Source: Prescottella soli (GTDB lineage Bacteria; Actinomycetota; Actinomycetes; Mycobacteriales; Mycobacteriaceae). From it: 64,000 nucleotides of DNA. The stretch spans positions 3,100,001 to 3,164,000 of the forward strand of contig NZ_CP157276.1 in NCBI RefSeq assembly GCF_040024445.1, written 5' to 3'. The position numbers and the translations under genes were made by a program. This document shows, in pieces, positions 1 to 8,613 of this stretch; within the stretch, counting starts at the first letter, position 1; every line of letters starts with the position of its first letter. The notes under the pieces were generated by a model. The model was given only the letters and a program-made list of their open reading frames with translations. It had not been told where the DNA came from and ran no database searches.

Positions 1-2
1 AC

Positions 3-1043
3 AGCAGCCCGCTCACGGTCAACGGCATCTCGATCGGCAACGTCGAGGGCGAGTCCTGCGGCACGTGCACCATCGCCGAGGCGCTCAAGCGGTCGCTCAA
101 CACGAGCTTCTACCGGCAGATGCTGCAGATGGACGACGGCCCGCAGGCCATCGCGGACATGGCCCACAAGGCCGGCATCCCCGAGGACATCCCGGGCGTC
201 GGTCCGTCGCTCACCGAGCCGGGCGGCGTCGGCCCCAACAACGGCATCGTGCTGGGCCAGTACCAGTCGCGGCCGCTCGACATGGCGTCCGCGTACGCGA
301 CGCTCGCCGCGTCGGGCGAGTACCACAAGCCGTACTTCGTGCAGAAGGTCGTCACCTCCGACGGCACCGTCCTGCTCGACCGCGGCACGCCGGTCGGCGA
401 GAAGCGCATCGACGCCGCCGTGGCCGACAACACCACCGCCGCGATGACCCCGATCGCCGCGTACTCGCGCGGACACGGACTGGCCGGGGGACGCCCGTCG
501 GCGTCGAAGACCGGCACCGCGCAGCTCGGCGACACCGGCTCCAACAAGGACGCCTGGATGGTCGGGTTCACCCCGTCGCTGTCGACGGCGGTCTGGGTCG
601 GCACCGAACAGGGTCTCCCGCTGGTGAACAGCTACGGCGGAATGGTCTACGGCTCGGGTCTGCCGTCGGACATCTGGAAGGGAACGATGGACGGTGCGCT
701 GAAGGGCACCGACGTCGAGAAGTTCCCGACGCCCGAACCCATCGCGGGACAGGCCGGTGTGCCGGAGTACTCGGCACCGGCCGCGCCGAAGACGACGGCC
801 GCGGCCCCGACGAGCACCACGCAGCCGACCACGACGCCGCCGTCTCTCGAGATCACCACGAGCAACGTGGAGATCCTGCCGGGCGTGACGATCCCGATCC
901 CGGGCGTCGGACCGGGCCGGACCACCCAGTCGACGCCGACGCAGACGCCGGGCTCGACCACCACGGAGGAGCAAGTTCCGCCGGCCGGTCAGGTGCCGCC
1001 GGGCCAGCAGCGCCGAGCGCCGCAGCCGGTGCCCGTCGGGTAG
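3..1043 (+). CDS. ponA: Penicillin-binding protein 1A-type transpeptidase, C-terminal part
   Basis: Partial gene running in from the left edge; 346 codons remain. It encodes the end of the transpeptidase domain of a class A penicillin-binding protein, which cross-links peptidoglycan outside the membrane. The SxN motif (SLN, about residue 31 of the visible part) and the KTG motif (SKTGTAQL, about residue 169) are present. The SxxK serine and the glycosyltransferase domain lie upstream of the window. The last 90 residues form a Pro/Thr/Ser-rich tail typical of mycobacterial PonA1-like proteins. The next gene starts 22 bp downstream and encodes a GT87 membrane protein, as beside ponA1 in Mycobacterium. 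The family call is secure; the symbol rests on synteny. Confidence 0.93.
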   Translation, partial: SSPLTVNGISIGNVEGESCGTCTIAEALKRSLNTSFYRQMLQMDDGPQAIADMAHKAGIPEDIPGVGPSLTEPGGVGPNNGIVLGQYQSRPLDMASAYATLAASGEYHKPYFVQKVVTSDGTVLLDRGTPVGEKRIDAAVADNTTAAMTPIAAYSRGHGLAGGRPSASKTGTAQLGDTGSNKDAWMVGFTPSLSTAVWVGTEQGLPLVNSYGGMVYGSGLPSDIWKGTMDGALKGTDVEKFPTPEPIAGQAGVPEYSAPAAPKTTAAAPTSTTQPTTTPPSLEITTSNVEILPGVTIPIPGVGPGRTTQSTPTQTPGSTTTEEQVPPAGQVPPGQQRRAPQPVPVG

Positions 1044-1065
1044 GCGTTCCCGGTAGCCTCGCGGA

Positions 1066-2688
1066 GTGGCCGACAACACAACGGGCAGCACAGATACCCG
1101 CGACGGCGGCGAGTTGGTGTCACCGGCACCGCTCGCCGCCGATCGACGGTCCGCGGACTGGCGGGACGTGCCCGGTCACACGGATCCGCTGACCGCGCGG
1201 CTGACGTCCACGATCGGTGGTCCGGTCGGTCGGCACGCGCTGATCGGCCGGACCCGCTTCTTCACGCCGATGCGGGTGATCCTGCTGCTGGCCGTCGTCT
1301 TCCTGAGCCTCGGCTGGTTCAGCAAGGCGGGCTGCATCCAGCAGGGCCCGGTCGGCGCCAACGGCGCCCTCGGACTGGACTGGGGCGGCAACCGTCAGTA
1401 CGTCGCGATGTGTTACTCCGACACCGTCCCGCTCTACGGCGCCGAGCACCTCGACGAGGGTGCCTTCCCGTACAAGAAGTGGTGGGAGGAGCCCCGATCC
1501 GACGGTTCGGTGCAGCGCCGCTACATGGAGTACCCGGTGCTGTCGGGGCTGTACCAGTACGGCTCGATGGTGGTCGCGAAGGCGTGGCACGCGACGCCGT
1601 GGCTGCCCGGCGGCCTGCAGGTGGTCATCTACTTCAACGTGGTCGCGCTCGGGCTGGCGATCGCGTGGCTGGTCACGGTGTGGGCGAGCGCGCTGCTGGC
1701 CGGCAGACGCGTGTGGGACGCCGCGCTCGTCGCGTGCTCGCCGCTGGTGATCGTGCACGCGTTCACCAACTTCGACCCGCTCGCTACGGCGTTCGCGATG
1801 GGTGGACTGCTGGCGTGGGCGCGTAAACGGCCGGTGCTCGCGGGTGTCCTGCTGGGCCTCGGCGGCGCCGCCAAGCTGTTCCCGCTGATGCTGCTCGGCC
1901 CGCTTCTGGTGCTGTGCCTGCGGTCGGGTCGGATGCGCGACTGGACGCAGGCGACGCTCGCCGCGGCCGCTGCCTGGCTGGTGGTGAATCTGCCCATCGC
2001 GCTGCTGTTCCCGCGCGGCTGGGCCGAGTTCTTCCGACTCAACTCCGAACGCGGCGCCGACCCCGACTCGATCTACAACGTCATCGCGTCGTTCACCGGA
2101 TGGGCCGGGTTCGACGGCCCGCTCGCACCCGGTGAGTCGCCGTCCGTGCTCAACGCCGTGACGCTGTTGCTGTTCGTCGCGGTCTGCGTCGGCATCGGGT
2201 ACGTCGCGCTCACCGCCCCGCGCCGGCCGCGGGTGGCACAGCTGTGCTTCCTGCTGGTCGCCGGGTTCCTGCTCACCAACAAGGTGTGGAGTCCGCAGTA
2301 CTCGCTGTGGCTGGTCCCGCTGGCAGTCCTCGCCCTCCCCCACCGTCGGATCCTGCTGGCGTGGATGACGATCGACGCCCTCGTCTGGGTACCGCGGATG
2401 ATGTACTACCTCGGCGTCGCCAACAAGGGTCTGCCCCAGGAGTGGTTCACCGGGACGGTCCTGATCCGGGACCTCGCCGTCGTCGTGCTGTGCGTGCTGG
2501 TGCTGCGGCAGATCTACCGGCCGTCGGAGGACCTGGTGCGATTCGGCTTCATCGACGACCCCGGCGGCGGCGTCCTGGACCAGGCGGAGGACGCGCCGCC
2601 GCGGTGGCTGCCCGGGTGGCTGCGACCGAAGATCCCCGAACAGGCTTCAGCCGGTGCGCCCCACGAGGAGTCGCGCGTCGGACGGTGA
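1066..2688 (+). CDS. GT87 (DUF2029) polyprenyl-phosphate-mannose-type glycosyltransferase, membrane protein
   Basis: 540 residues with a GTG start. A hydrophilic N-terminus of about 65 residues precedes roughly ten membrane helices. The sequence resembles GT87/DUF2029 proteins, integral membrane mannosyltransferases of Actinobacteria that use polyprenyl-phosphate sugars on the periplasmic side. A conserved loop rich in D, E and Y (around YMEYPVLSGLYQY) and a TNKVWSPQYSLWL segment near residue 405 are typical. It follows ponA by 22 bp and is likely co-transcribed, matching the Rv0050-Rv0051 arrangement. Its 3' end overlaps the convergent second GT87 gene by about 42 bp. The substrate is not readable from the sequence. 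Confidence 0.85.
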   Translation: MADNTTGSTDTRDGGELVSPAPLAADRRSADWRDVPGHTDPLTARLTSTIGGPVGRHALIGRTRFFTPMRVILLLAVVFLSLGWFSKAGCIQQGPVGANGALGLDWGGNRQYVAMCYSDTVPLYGAEHLDEGAFPYKKWWEEPRSDGSVQRRYMEYPVLSGLYQYGSMVVAKAWHATPWLPGGLQVVIYFNVVALGLAIAWLVTVWASALLAGRRVWDAALVACSPLVIVHAFTNFDPLATAFAMGGLLAWARKRPVLAGVLLGLGGAAKLFPLMLLGPLLVLCLRSGRMRDWTQATLAAAAAWLVVNLPIALLFPRGWAEFFRLNSERGADPDSIYNVIASFTGWAGFDGPLAPGESPSVLNAVTLLLFVAVCVGIGYVALTAPRRPRVAQLCFLLVAGFLLTNKVWSPQYSLWLVPLAVLALPHRRILLAWMTIDALVWVPRMMYYLGVANKGLPQEWFTGTVLIRDLAVVVLCVLVLRQIYRPSEDLVRFGFIDDPGGGVLDQAEDAPPRWLPGWLRPKIPEQASAGAPHEESRVGR

Positions 2689-3990
2689 CCGGACCGCCGC
2701 CGCGGGCTCCCCGGCGACGCCGCGCGGAGGCGCTCGCAGCAGCAGGACGAAGAACGTCACCAGCAGCACCGCCTGGCTCCACACGCCGAGATTGACGACG
2801 AATTCGGTTGCGGCGGTGTCGGATCGGGTGAGGGCGTCGAACAGGCGGAACACGCCGATGCCCAGGGCCAGGTCGGCCGCGAGGTAGGCGCCGACGAGCG
2901 GCCAGGGCACGCGCAGCAGGACGAGGAACGGGATCAACCACAGGGTGTACTGCGGCGAATGCACCTTGTGCAGCAGGATGAACGCGCACAGCAGCGCGCC
3001 GCTGACGCCGATCCACGGGTAGACGCCCTCCCGTTCGAATTGTTTCCAGCCCAGCCACAGTGCGAGCCCGAGCGCCGCGAACAGCAGCGCCGGCGAGACG
3101 ATGCCGACGAGGTGGTGGTAGGCGTCGGAGCCCCGCAGCCCGCCGCCCATCAGCGGTCGCAGGCCCCAGTACCAGATGCTGTTGCTGGTGAGATCGGCCT
3201 GCCGCTGCAGTTGGAACGTGAACGACGCGCGCCAACCGGTGTAGTCCGCGAGCGCGAACGGCAGGTTGATCGCCACGACTGTCCCGGCGGCGGCCGTGAT
3301 CACCGTGACCGCGCCGCGAACGTCGAGACGGCCGCGCGTGCGCCCGGCGGTGAGGACGTACAGCGCGAGTGGCAGCACGAACAGTCCGGGATAGAGCTTG
3401 AGGCAGAACCCGACACCGAGCAGGACGGCGGCCAGCGCCCCGCGGGTGCGGAGCGACCACCGCTGCGACGCCATGACGGCGATCGCGCCCACCGATGTCG
3501 CGACGACGGGCAGGTCCCAGTTGTGGAAGCCGTACATCACCAGTGGCGGTGTGGCCGCCCACAGCAGCGCGGCCCGGCCCGCGAGCCGGCCCAGCAGCCA
3601 CGCGGTGAGCAGCCCGAACGGCGCCAGCAGTAGCGCCGAGTGCAGCAGGAAGGCGGCGTCGGTGTGCGCGCCGAGGCCGCCGATCCACATCAGCAGGCCG
3701 CTCAGCACCGGGTACTCGACGGTGCCCGGGACGAGCGCGCCGTCACCGGTGATGCCGCCGGTGTAGGGGAACAGGTGCTGGTCGATGCCGCGGCCCAGCC
3801 ACAGGAACTGGATGTCGGAGTAGCAGACGTCGCGGTCCCTGATCCGGTCGAAGATCAGGCTCCGCCCGTCGGCGGCGAACGGCGGGCCGGCGCAGCGGGC
3901 CTTGTCCAGGTACGCGATGACGAGTGTGAGCAGGCAGGCGGTGAGGATCGTGACCATGGTTCCGGCTCGGAAGCCCGCCTCCGCCCGCAT
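2647..3990 (-). CDS. Second GT87 (DUF2029) family membrane glycosyltransferase
   Basis: 447 residues from ATG at 3990; the reading frame stays open further upstream, but that stretch is antisense to rpsF. The protein starts with a membrane helix (TMVTILTACLLTLVIAYL) and has multiple helices. It shares the family pattern of its neighbour: GTVEYPVLSGLLMWIGG early and LHKVHSPQYTLWLIP late. The role is probably a lipid-linked sugar transferase in cell-envelope assembly. It is convergent with the first GT87 gene and divergent from rpsF, so its promoter must lie in 3991-4176. An alternative start is ATG at 3957. Confidence 0.82.
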   Translation of the reverse strand: MRAEAGFRAGTMVTILTACLLTLVIAYLDKARCAGPPFAADGRSLIFDRIRDRDVCYSDIQFLWLGRGIDQHLFPYTGGITGDGALVPGTVEYPVLSGLLMWIGGLGAHTDAAFLLHSALLLAPFGLLTAWLLGRLAGRAALLWAATPPLVMYGFHNWDLPVVATSVGAIAVMASQRWSLRTRGALAAVLLGVGFCLKLYPGLFVLPLALYVLTAGRTRGRLDVRGAVTVITAAAGTVVAINLPFALADYTGWRASFTFQLQRQADLTSNSIWYWGLRPLMGGGLRGSDAYHHLVGIVSPALLFAALGLALWLGWKQFEREGVYPWIGVSGALLCAFILLHKVHSPQYTLWLIPFLVLLRVPWPLVGAYLAADLALGIGVFRLFDALTRSDTAATEFVVNLGVWSQAVLLVTFFVLLLRAPPRGVAGEPAAAVRSPSDARLLVGRTG

Positions 3991-4089
3991 GCATTCCAGC
4001 GTAAGACGATCCGGGGCGCGGTGTGGGATCGGCGACTGCCCGTGGACGTCGGCCGACAGATCAATTTCCCTGGTCACAGGCCACTCGTG

Positions 4090-4176
4090 TACCCTGCAAA
4101 GGTTGCTGACGCAACGACCCTCCTGCCACGGACAGTCCGTGGCCGTTTCACAGTCCATAGGAGGTGATGAGGTCTT
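4090..4176 (+). promoter_or_regulatory. rpsF leader with a perfect hairpin and full Shine-Dalgarno
   Basis: The leader of the rpsF-ssb-rpsR-rplI operon holds a perfect 8-bp hairpin (GCCACGGA at 4125-4132, loop CAG, TCCGTGGC at 4136-4143). An unusually complete Shine-Dalgarno AGGAGGTGAT follows at 4159-4168, eight bases before the S6 start. The hairpin may take part in autoregulation by S6:S18, which is known for other bacteria, but the expected CCG bulge was not established here. A TACCCT at 4090-4095 could be a -10 element; no convincing -35 was seen. Confidence 0.45.
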
Positions 4177-4464
4177 ATGCGTCATTACGAATTGATGGTC
4201 ATCCTCGACCCCAGCCTGGACGAGCGCACTGTCGCCCCGTCGCTGGATACGTTCCTCAATGTCGTCCGTAAGGACGGCGGCAATGTCGACAAGGTCGATG
4301 TGTGGGGCAAGCGTCGTCTCGCGTTCGAGATCGCCAAGAACGCCGAAGGCATCTACGCGGTCATCGACATCACCGCCGAGCCGGCCACCGTCAAGGAGCT
4401 CGACCGTCAGCTGGGTCTGAACGAGTCGGTGCTTCGCACGAAGGTCCTGCGCCACGGCAAGTGA
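4177..4464 (+). CDS. rpsF: 30S ribosomal protein S6
   Basis: 95 residues, full length for bacterial S6, starting [19 protein letters not shown] and ending with the LLRxKVxR-like tail ([13 protein letters not shown]). S6 binds S18 on the platform of the 30S subunit. A perfect Shine-Dalgarno lies eight bases upstream. It is the first gene of the classical S6-SSB-S18-L9 operon, which co-expresses both S6 and its partner S18. Confidence 0.98.
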   Translation: MRHYELMVILDPSLDERTVAPSLDTFLNVVRKDGGNVDKVDVWGKRRLAFEIAKNAEGIYAVIDITAEPATVKELDRQLGLNESVLRTKVLRHGK

Positions 4465-4556
4465 TTCCCGTCTGATCCGGGCGCAGGAATTGGTAGTCGG
4501 TACCAGCACCTAGGCTCTGGACCAACAGGAACTCCACACACAGCAGGAGGAACCAC

Positions 4557-5084
4557 ATGGCAGGCGACACCGTCATCACCGTCATCGGAAACCTGACGGC
4601 TGACCCCGAGCTTCGTTTCACCCCCGCGGGTGCAGCGGTCGCGAACTTCACCGTCGCGTCCACGCCCCGCACCTTCGACCGTCAGACGAACGAGTGGAAG
4701 GACGGCGAAGCGCTGTTCTTGCGCTGCAACATCTGGCGTGAGGCGGCGGAGAACGTTGCGGAGAGCTTGACCCGCGGCTCGCGAGTGATCGTGAGCGGTC
4801 GGCTCAAGCAGCGCTCCTACGAGACCCGTGAGGGTGAGAAGCGCACTGTCGTCGAGCTCGAGGTCGACGAGATCGGCCCCTCGCTCCGTTACGCCACGGC
4901 CAAGGTCAACAAGGCCAACCGTGGTGGTGGCGGGGGCGGCTTCGGTGGCTCCTCCGGCGGATCCGGCGGCGGACGTCCGGCGTCCGGTAACTACAGCCAG
5001 GGCGGAGACGATCCGTGGGGCAGCGCGCCGCAGGCGGGCTCCTTCGGAGGCTCCCAGGGCTCGGACGACGAACCGCCGTTCTGA
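4557..5084 (+). CDS. ssb: Single-stranded DNA-binding protein
   Basis: 175 residues. The OB-fold occupies about residues 1-115 ([42 protein letters not shown]). A Gly/Ser-rich linker of about 45 residues follows. The acidic tip DDEPPF is the protein-interaction tail that recruits replication and repair proteins. AGCAGGAGG stands just before the start at 4557. It lies between rpsF and rpsR, the conserved place for the main SSB in Actinobacteria. Confidence 0.98.
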   Translation: MAGDTVITVIGNLTADPELRFTPAGAAVANFTVASTPRTFDRQTNEWKDGEALFLRCNIWREAAENVAESLTRGSRVIVSGRLKQRSYETREGEKRTVVELEVDEIGPSLRYATAKVNKANRGGGGGGFGGSSGGSGGGRPASGNYSQGGDDPWGSAPQAGSFGGSQGSDDEPPF

Positions 5085-5123
5085 TCCGTACCGAATCGGA
5101 ACATCCAGAAAACGGAGATAGAC

Positions 5124-5366
5124 ATGCCGAAGCCGCCGCTGCGCGACAAGGTTATGAAGAAGAAGGTCTGCACGTTCTGCAAGGAAAAGAACACGCAGAT
5201 CGATTACAAGGACACGACGCTGCTGCGTAAGTACGTCAGCGACCGCGGCAAGATCCGTGCCCGCCGTGTCACCGGCAACTGCGTCCAGCACCAGCGGGAC
5301 ATCGCGGTCGCCGTGAAGAACTCGCGTGAGGTTGCTCTGCTGCCTTACGTCTCGACGGCTCGCTAA
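5124..5366 (+). CDS. rpsR: 30S ribosomal protein S18, zinc-binding type
   Basis: 80 residues. It carries the CxxC (KVCTFCKEK) and CxxH (NCVQHQ) pairs of the zinc-binding S18 version, known in Actinobacteria as the C+ paralogue and often replaced by a cysteine-free copy under zinc limitation. It pairs with S6 on the 30S platform. AACGGAGATAGAC precedes the ATG. It sits 39 bp after ssb and 17 bp before rplI in one operon. Confidence 0.97.
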   Translation: MPKPPLRDKVMKKKVCTFCKEKNTQIDYKDTTLLRKYVSDRGKIRARRVTGNCVQHQRDIAVAVKNSREVALLPYVSTAR

Positions 5367-5383
5367 GGAAAGGGAGGGACGAC

Positions 5384-5839
5384 ATGAAGCTGATTCTTAC
5401 TGCTGACGTGGACAACCTCGGTGCGCCCGGCGACACCGTTGAGGTCAAGGACGGCTACGGCCGTAACTACCTGCTCCCCCGCGGCCTGGCCATCGTTGCC
5501 ACCCGTGGCGCTCAGAAGCAGGTCGAGGGCATCCGCCGTGCGCAGGAAGCGCGCGCGGTCCGTGGTCTCGATCACGCCAAGGAGCTCAAGGCCGCCATCG
5601 AGGGCCTCGAGGGTGTGTCGCTGTCGGTGAAGACCGCCGGTGACTCGGGCAAGCTGTTCGGTTCCGTCACCGCGGCCGACGTTGCAGGCGCCATCAAGGC
5701 TGCCGGCGGCCCGGTCGTCGACAAGCGCAACCTGGAGCTGCCGAAGGCCCACATCAAGGCCACCGGCAAGCACCTCATCGTGGTCAACCTGCACCCCGAG
5801 GTTGCCGCCAAGTTCCACCTGAACGTCGTCGCCGCTTAG
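5384..5839 (+). CDS. rplI: 50S ribosomal protein L9
   Basis: 151 residues, full length. The N-terminal RNA-binding domain shows [17 protein letters not shown] and [16 protein letters not shown]; a long connecting helix and a C-terminal domain ending [15 protein letters not shown] follow. L9 binds 23S rRNA near the L1 stalk. AAAGGGAGGG precedes the start. It is the last gene of the operon; a strong terminator hairpin lies 15 bp past the stop. Confidence 0.98.
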   Translation: MKLILTADVDNLGAPGDTVEVKDGYGRNYLLPRGLAIVATRGAQKQVEGIRRAQEARAVRGLDHAKELKAAIEGLEGVSLSVKTAGDSGKLFGSVTAADVAGAIKAAGGPVVDKRNLELPKAHIKATGKHLIVVNLHPEVAAKFHLNVVAA

Positions 5840-5853
5840 TCGACGCGTTCGAT

Positions 5854-5892
5854 CGAACGGCCCCGCGGACTTCGAGTCCGTGGGGCCGTTCG
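5854..5892 (+). terminator. Terminator hairpin of the rpsF operon
   Basis: A 17-bp stem (5854-5870 with 5876-5892, one G-T pair, loop TTCGA) directly follows rplI. No T-tract follows, as is common for actinobacterial intrinsic terminators. Confidence 0.85.
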
Positions 5893-6358
5893 CGCTCTGG
5901 GGACGGGCTGTGGATAGATGCACCACTCAGTGTCAATTCTGTGAGCTGGGACATGCTCCTGTTGGGTGGGTATTTACCGAACACGCCCGGGCTGTCAACC
6001 GGAGCGACACGCCGAATGAGTTTCCATCCACAGGGCTGTGAAACGAAAAACGCCCATCTACCTGCAAGTTGTTCAGTGTGATGTTCGTCTGTCCCCAGGT
6101 TATCCCCAGTTTTCCCCAGGCCGGTTAACATCCTGGCGTGGTGCGTCCCCACTTCATCCACAACTGTGTACACAGGTGGGTTTGGTGGGCGGGTTGTCCG
6201 ACCCCTAACGTCGTCGCGAGCGTGTCTCTCGAGCCGCCCGCGAGGCGGCACAGTTTTGTCGGGGTGCACGGGTACAAAGAGTGTGAAAGACGTCTTCCGC
6301 ACGTCCGTCGCGTTAGGCGGGGCGGCGTCGGACTTCGTCGCGTGGAAGGGCGGTCGCG
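5893..6358 (+). promoter_or_regulatory. rplI-dnaB intergenic region with DnaA-box-like sites
   Basis: 466 bp without a gene. It holds several 9-mers close to the DnaA box TTATCCACA/TTGTCCACA: CTATCCACA on the minus strand (5909-5917), CCATCCACA (6024-6032), CTGTCCCCA (6089-6097), TTATCCCCA (6100-6108), TTTTCCCCA (6110-6118) and TCATCCACA (6154-6162). A perfect 12-bp palindrome CTGTGTACACAG lies at 6164-6175. The dnaB promoter must lie here, but no clear -10/-35 pair was assigned. The functional reading is inference. Confidence 0.4.
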
Positions 6359-7747
6359 TTGGCGGTTGTAGATGATCGTGGTCATTCCGAGTACCCGGGA
6401 CCCCCGGAGGAGCCGAGCGAGGAGTTCGGTCGGCAGCCTCCGCACGACATGGTCGCGGAGCAGTCGGTGCTCGGCGGCATGCTGCTGAGCAAGGACGCGA
6501 TCGCCGACGTCCTCGAGGTGCTGCGGCCGGGCGACTTCTACCGCCCCGCCCATCAGTCGGTGTACGACGCGATCCTCGACCTGTACAGCCGCGGTGAGCC
6601 GGCCGACCCGGTCACGGTGTCCGCGGAACTGGATCGGCGAGGCGAGCTGCGCCGTATCGGCGGCGCCCCCTACCTCGTCACCCTCACCCAGACGGTCCCC
6701 ACCGCCGCGAATGCCGCCTACTACGCGGAGATCGTCGCGGAGAAGTCGGTGTTGCGCCGTCTCGTCGACGCCGGCACCCGCATCGTCCAGTACGGCTACG
6801 CCGGCTCGGACGGTCAGGACGTCGCCGAGGTGGTCGACCGCGCGCAGGCGGAGATCTTCGAGGTCACCGAGCGCCGCACCACCGAGGACTTCATGCCGCT
6901 CGAGGAGCTGCTGCAGCCCACGATGGACGAGATCGACTCCATCGCCAGCCGCGGCGGCATCTCGCTCGGCGTGCCCACCGGGTTCAGCGAGCTCGACGAG
7001 ATCACCAACGGCATGCACGCCGGGCAGATGATCATCGTCGCGGCTCGTCCGGGCGTTGGAAAGTCCACAATCGGAATGGATTTCATGCGTTCGTGCTCCA
7101 TCAAGCACGGCATGGCCAGCGTCATCTTCTCGCTCGAAATGAGCAAGACCGAGATCGTGATGCGTCTGCTGTCGGCGGAGGCGAAGATCAAGCTCTCGGA
7201 CATGCGCTCGGGCAAGATGTCGGACGACGACTGGACCCGTCTGGCGCGGCGGATGAGCGAGATCAGCGAGGCTCCGCTGTTCATCGACGACTCCCCCAAC
7301 CTGACGATGATGGAGATCCGCGCGAAGGCCCGCCGGCTCAAGCAGAAGCACAACATCCGGCTGATCGTGATCGACTACCTGCAGCTGATGTCGTCGGGCA
7401 AGAAGGTCGAGTCCCGCCAGCAGGAAGTCTCGGAGTTCTCCCGCAGCCTCAAGCTGCTGGCCAAGGAACTCGAGGTCCCGGTGATCGCGATCTGTCAGCT
7501 CAACCGTGGTCCCGAGCAGCGAACCGACAAGCGCCCCCAGGTTTCCGACCTCCGCGAGTCCGGCTCGCTCGAGCAGGACGCCGACATGGTCATGCTGCTG
7601 CACCGCCCCGACGCCTTCGAGCGCGACGACCCGCGCGGCGGCGAGGCCGACATCATCCTCGGCAAGCACCGTGGCGGTCCGACCGCGACCATCACCGTCG
7701 CGCACCAACTGCACTACTCGCGGTTCGTGGACATGGCGCGGGGATAA
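6359..7747 (+). CDS. dnaB: Replicative DNA helicase DnaB
   Basis: 462 residues from a TTG start. The first residues, MAVVDD, match the start usual for mycobacterial DnaB, and GGAAGGG at 6344-6350 lies nine bases upstream. The N-terminal DnaG-interaction domain (VAEQSVLGGMLLSKDAI) is followed by the RecA-like motor with Walker A GVGKST near residue 232, Walker B LIVIDYLQLM near 340, and the DADMVMLLHRPD segment. DnaB unwinds DNA at the replication fork. Unlike many mycobacterial homologues it has no intein. A long intergenic region separates it from rplI. Confidence 0.97.
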   Translation: MAVVDDRGHSEYPGPPEEPSEEFGRQPPHDMVAEQSVLGGMLLSKDAIADVLEVLRPGDFYRPAHQSVYDAILDLYSRGEPADPVTVSAELDRRGELRRIGGAPYLVTLTQTVPTAANAAYYAEIVAEKSVLRRLVDAGTRIVQYGYAGSDGQDVAEVVDRAQAEIFEVTERRTTEDFMPLEELLQPTMDEIDSIASRGGISLGVPTGFSELDEITNGMHAGQMIIVAARPGVGKSTIGMDFMRSCSIKHGMASVIFSLEMSKTEIVMRLLSAEAKIKLSDMRSGKMSDDDWTRLARRMSEISEAPLFIDDSPNLTMMEIRAKARRLKQKHNIRLIVIDYLQLMSSGKKVESRQQEVSEFSRSLKLLAKELEVPVIAICQLNRGPEQRTDKRPQVSDLRESGSLEQDADMVMLLHRPDAFERDDPRGGEADIILGKHRGGPTATITVAHQLHYSRFVDMARG

Positions 7748-7938
7748 CTCGATGTCATGTCGTTCGGCCTCAACTTAGGTGAGACCGTGGGGAAGAGCGA
7801 TTCTTGCTGTGGTGACCCCGGATGAACATGTCATCGGCGTTTCGTTGACCGGACACCTCTTCTGATCGAGCGCCCGACCACGTCCAGGGGCGTGGCAGAA
7901 GTTGCCGCCTGATTCCGCGGAACTGGTCAGGCCCAACA

Positions 7939-7967
7939 GGGGTTCGCCGCGCGCGCGAACGAACCCC
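7939..7967. terminator. Hairpin between dnaB and a convergent gene
   Basis: GGGGTTCG (7939-7946) pairs with CGAACCCC (7960-7967) around a 13-base GC-rich loop. It lies 19 bp past the stop of the minus-strand coiled-coil gene and 190 bp after dnaB, so it may serve either. Confidence 0.55.
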
Positions 7968-7985
7968 CTGGCCGGCTGGGTGCGC

Positions 7986-8411
7986 TCAGTGCGCTGCGGC
8001 AAGTTCGTTCGCCTTCTCGCGCCGGAGAACCGCTTCGAGGACGGCGTAGTCCGCCTCCTCGATGGCGGCCATGGCGATGTCGATGGCAAACGCGGCGTCG
8101 TCCTCGGCACTGTCGGCCCGGACAGCCGCCCGCTTGGCGTCCTGCTCTTCGCGTTTCGCTTCGATGTTGGACCGGATCTGCTGGACTTGCTGGTCCCACT
8201 GCTGCTGGACGTCACGCCACCACGACGAGGCATCCGACTTGGCCTCGTCGGCGCGGGCCCGAAGTTCATCGTTGCGCTCCTGGGCCGAGGCCCGCGCTCT
8301 TGCGACTTGCTCTTCCAACGTGGCGTGCTGGGCGGTCTGCGAGGTGTGGAAGTCGTCCTCTGCCTCCTTTGCTTTTGCTGTCATGGCCGCTAGTGCTTCT
8401 GACAGAGCCAT
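7986..8411 (-). CDS. Coiled-coil protein of unknown function
   Basis: 141 residues from ATG at 8411, chosen because AAAGGAG stands eight bases upstream. The protein is highly charged, rich in Ala, Glu, Gln and Arg, with no membrane segment and no cysteine. Heptad-like stretches run almost throughout (for example TLEEQVARARASAQERNDEL and IRSNIEAKREEQDAKRAAV), so a long coiled coil is expected. It lies 200 bp downstream of the HdeD-like gene on the same strand and may share its transcript. I do not recognise the family and assign no function. Confidence 0.65.
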   Translation of the reverse strand: MALSEALAAMTAKAKEAEDDFHTSQTAQHATLEEQVARARASAQERNDELRARADEAKSDASSWWRDVQQQWDQQVQQIRSNIEAKREEQDAKRAAVRADSAEDDAAFAIDIAMAAIEEADYAVLEAVLRREKANELAAAH

Positions 8412-8549
8412 TCTGGTTACTCCTTTCGACTGAATCATTTGACGACGGTCTTCATCTGAACCTGTTGACGCTTGGCAGCGGAAGCCTGGCCGGAAGCCCG
8501 ACCTGACAAGGGGATCGGCGAGTTGGTATCGAGGACGGTCCCTCTCCCT

Positions 8550-8570
8550 ACGCCAGCTCGGAGCTGGCGT
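8550..8570 (-). terminator. Perfect inverted repeat between the HdeD-like and coiled-coil genes
   Basis: ACGCCAGCTC (8550-8559) and GAGCTGGCGT (8561-8570) form a perfect 10-bp inverted repeat about one base. It lies 44 bp past the HdeD-like stop and could be a partial terminator or an operator for the next gene. Confidence 0.45.
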
Positions 8571-8613
8571 CCTTCGCCCACCCGCGTAGCGGATTCGCTC
8601 GGGTGTGCAGGGG

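Noticed and set aside
2647-4509. Long minus-strand frame reaching over rpsF to 4509
   Set aside because: The part upstream of 3990 is antisense to the secure rpsF gene and has no GT87-like sequence; the start was placed at ATG 3990.
5893-6358. Chromosomal replication origin
   Set aside because: DnaA-box-like sites are present but neither dnaA nor dnaN is adjacent, so origin status is not supported.
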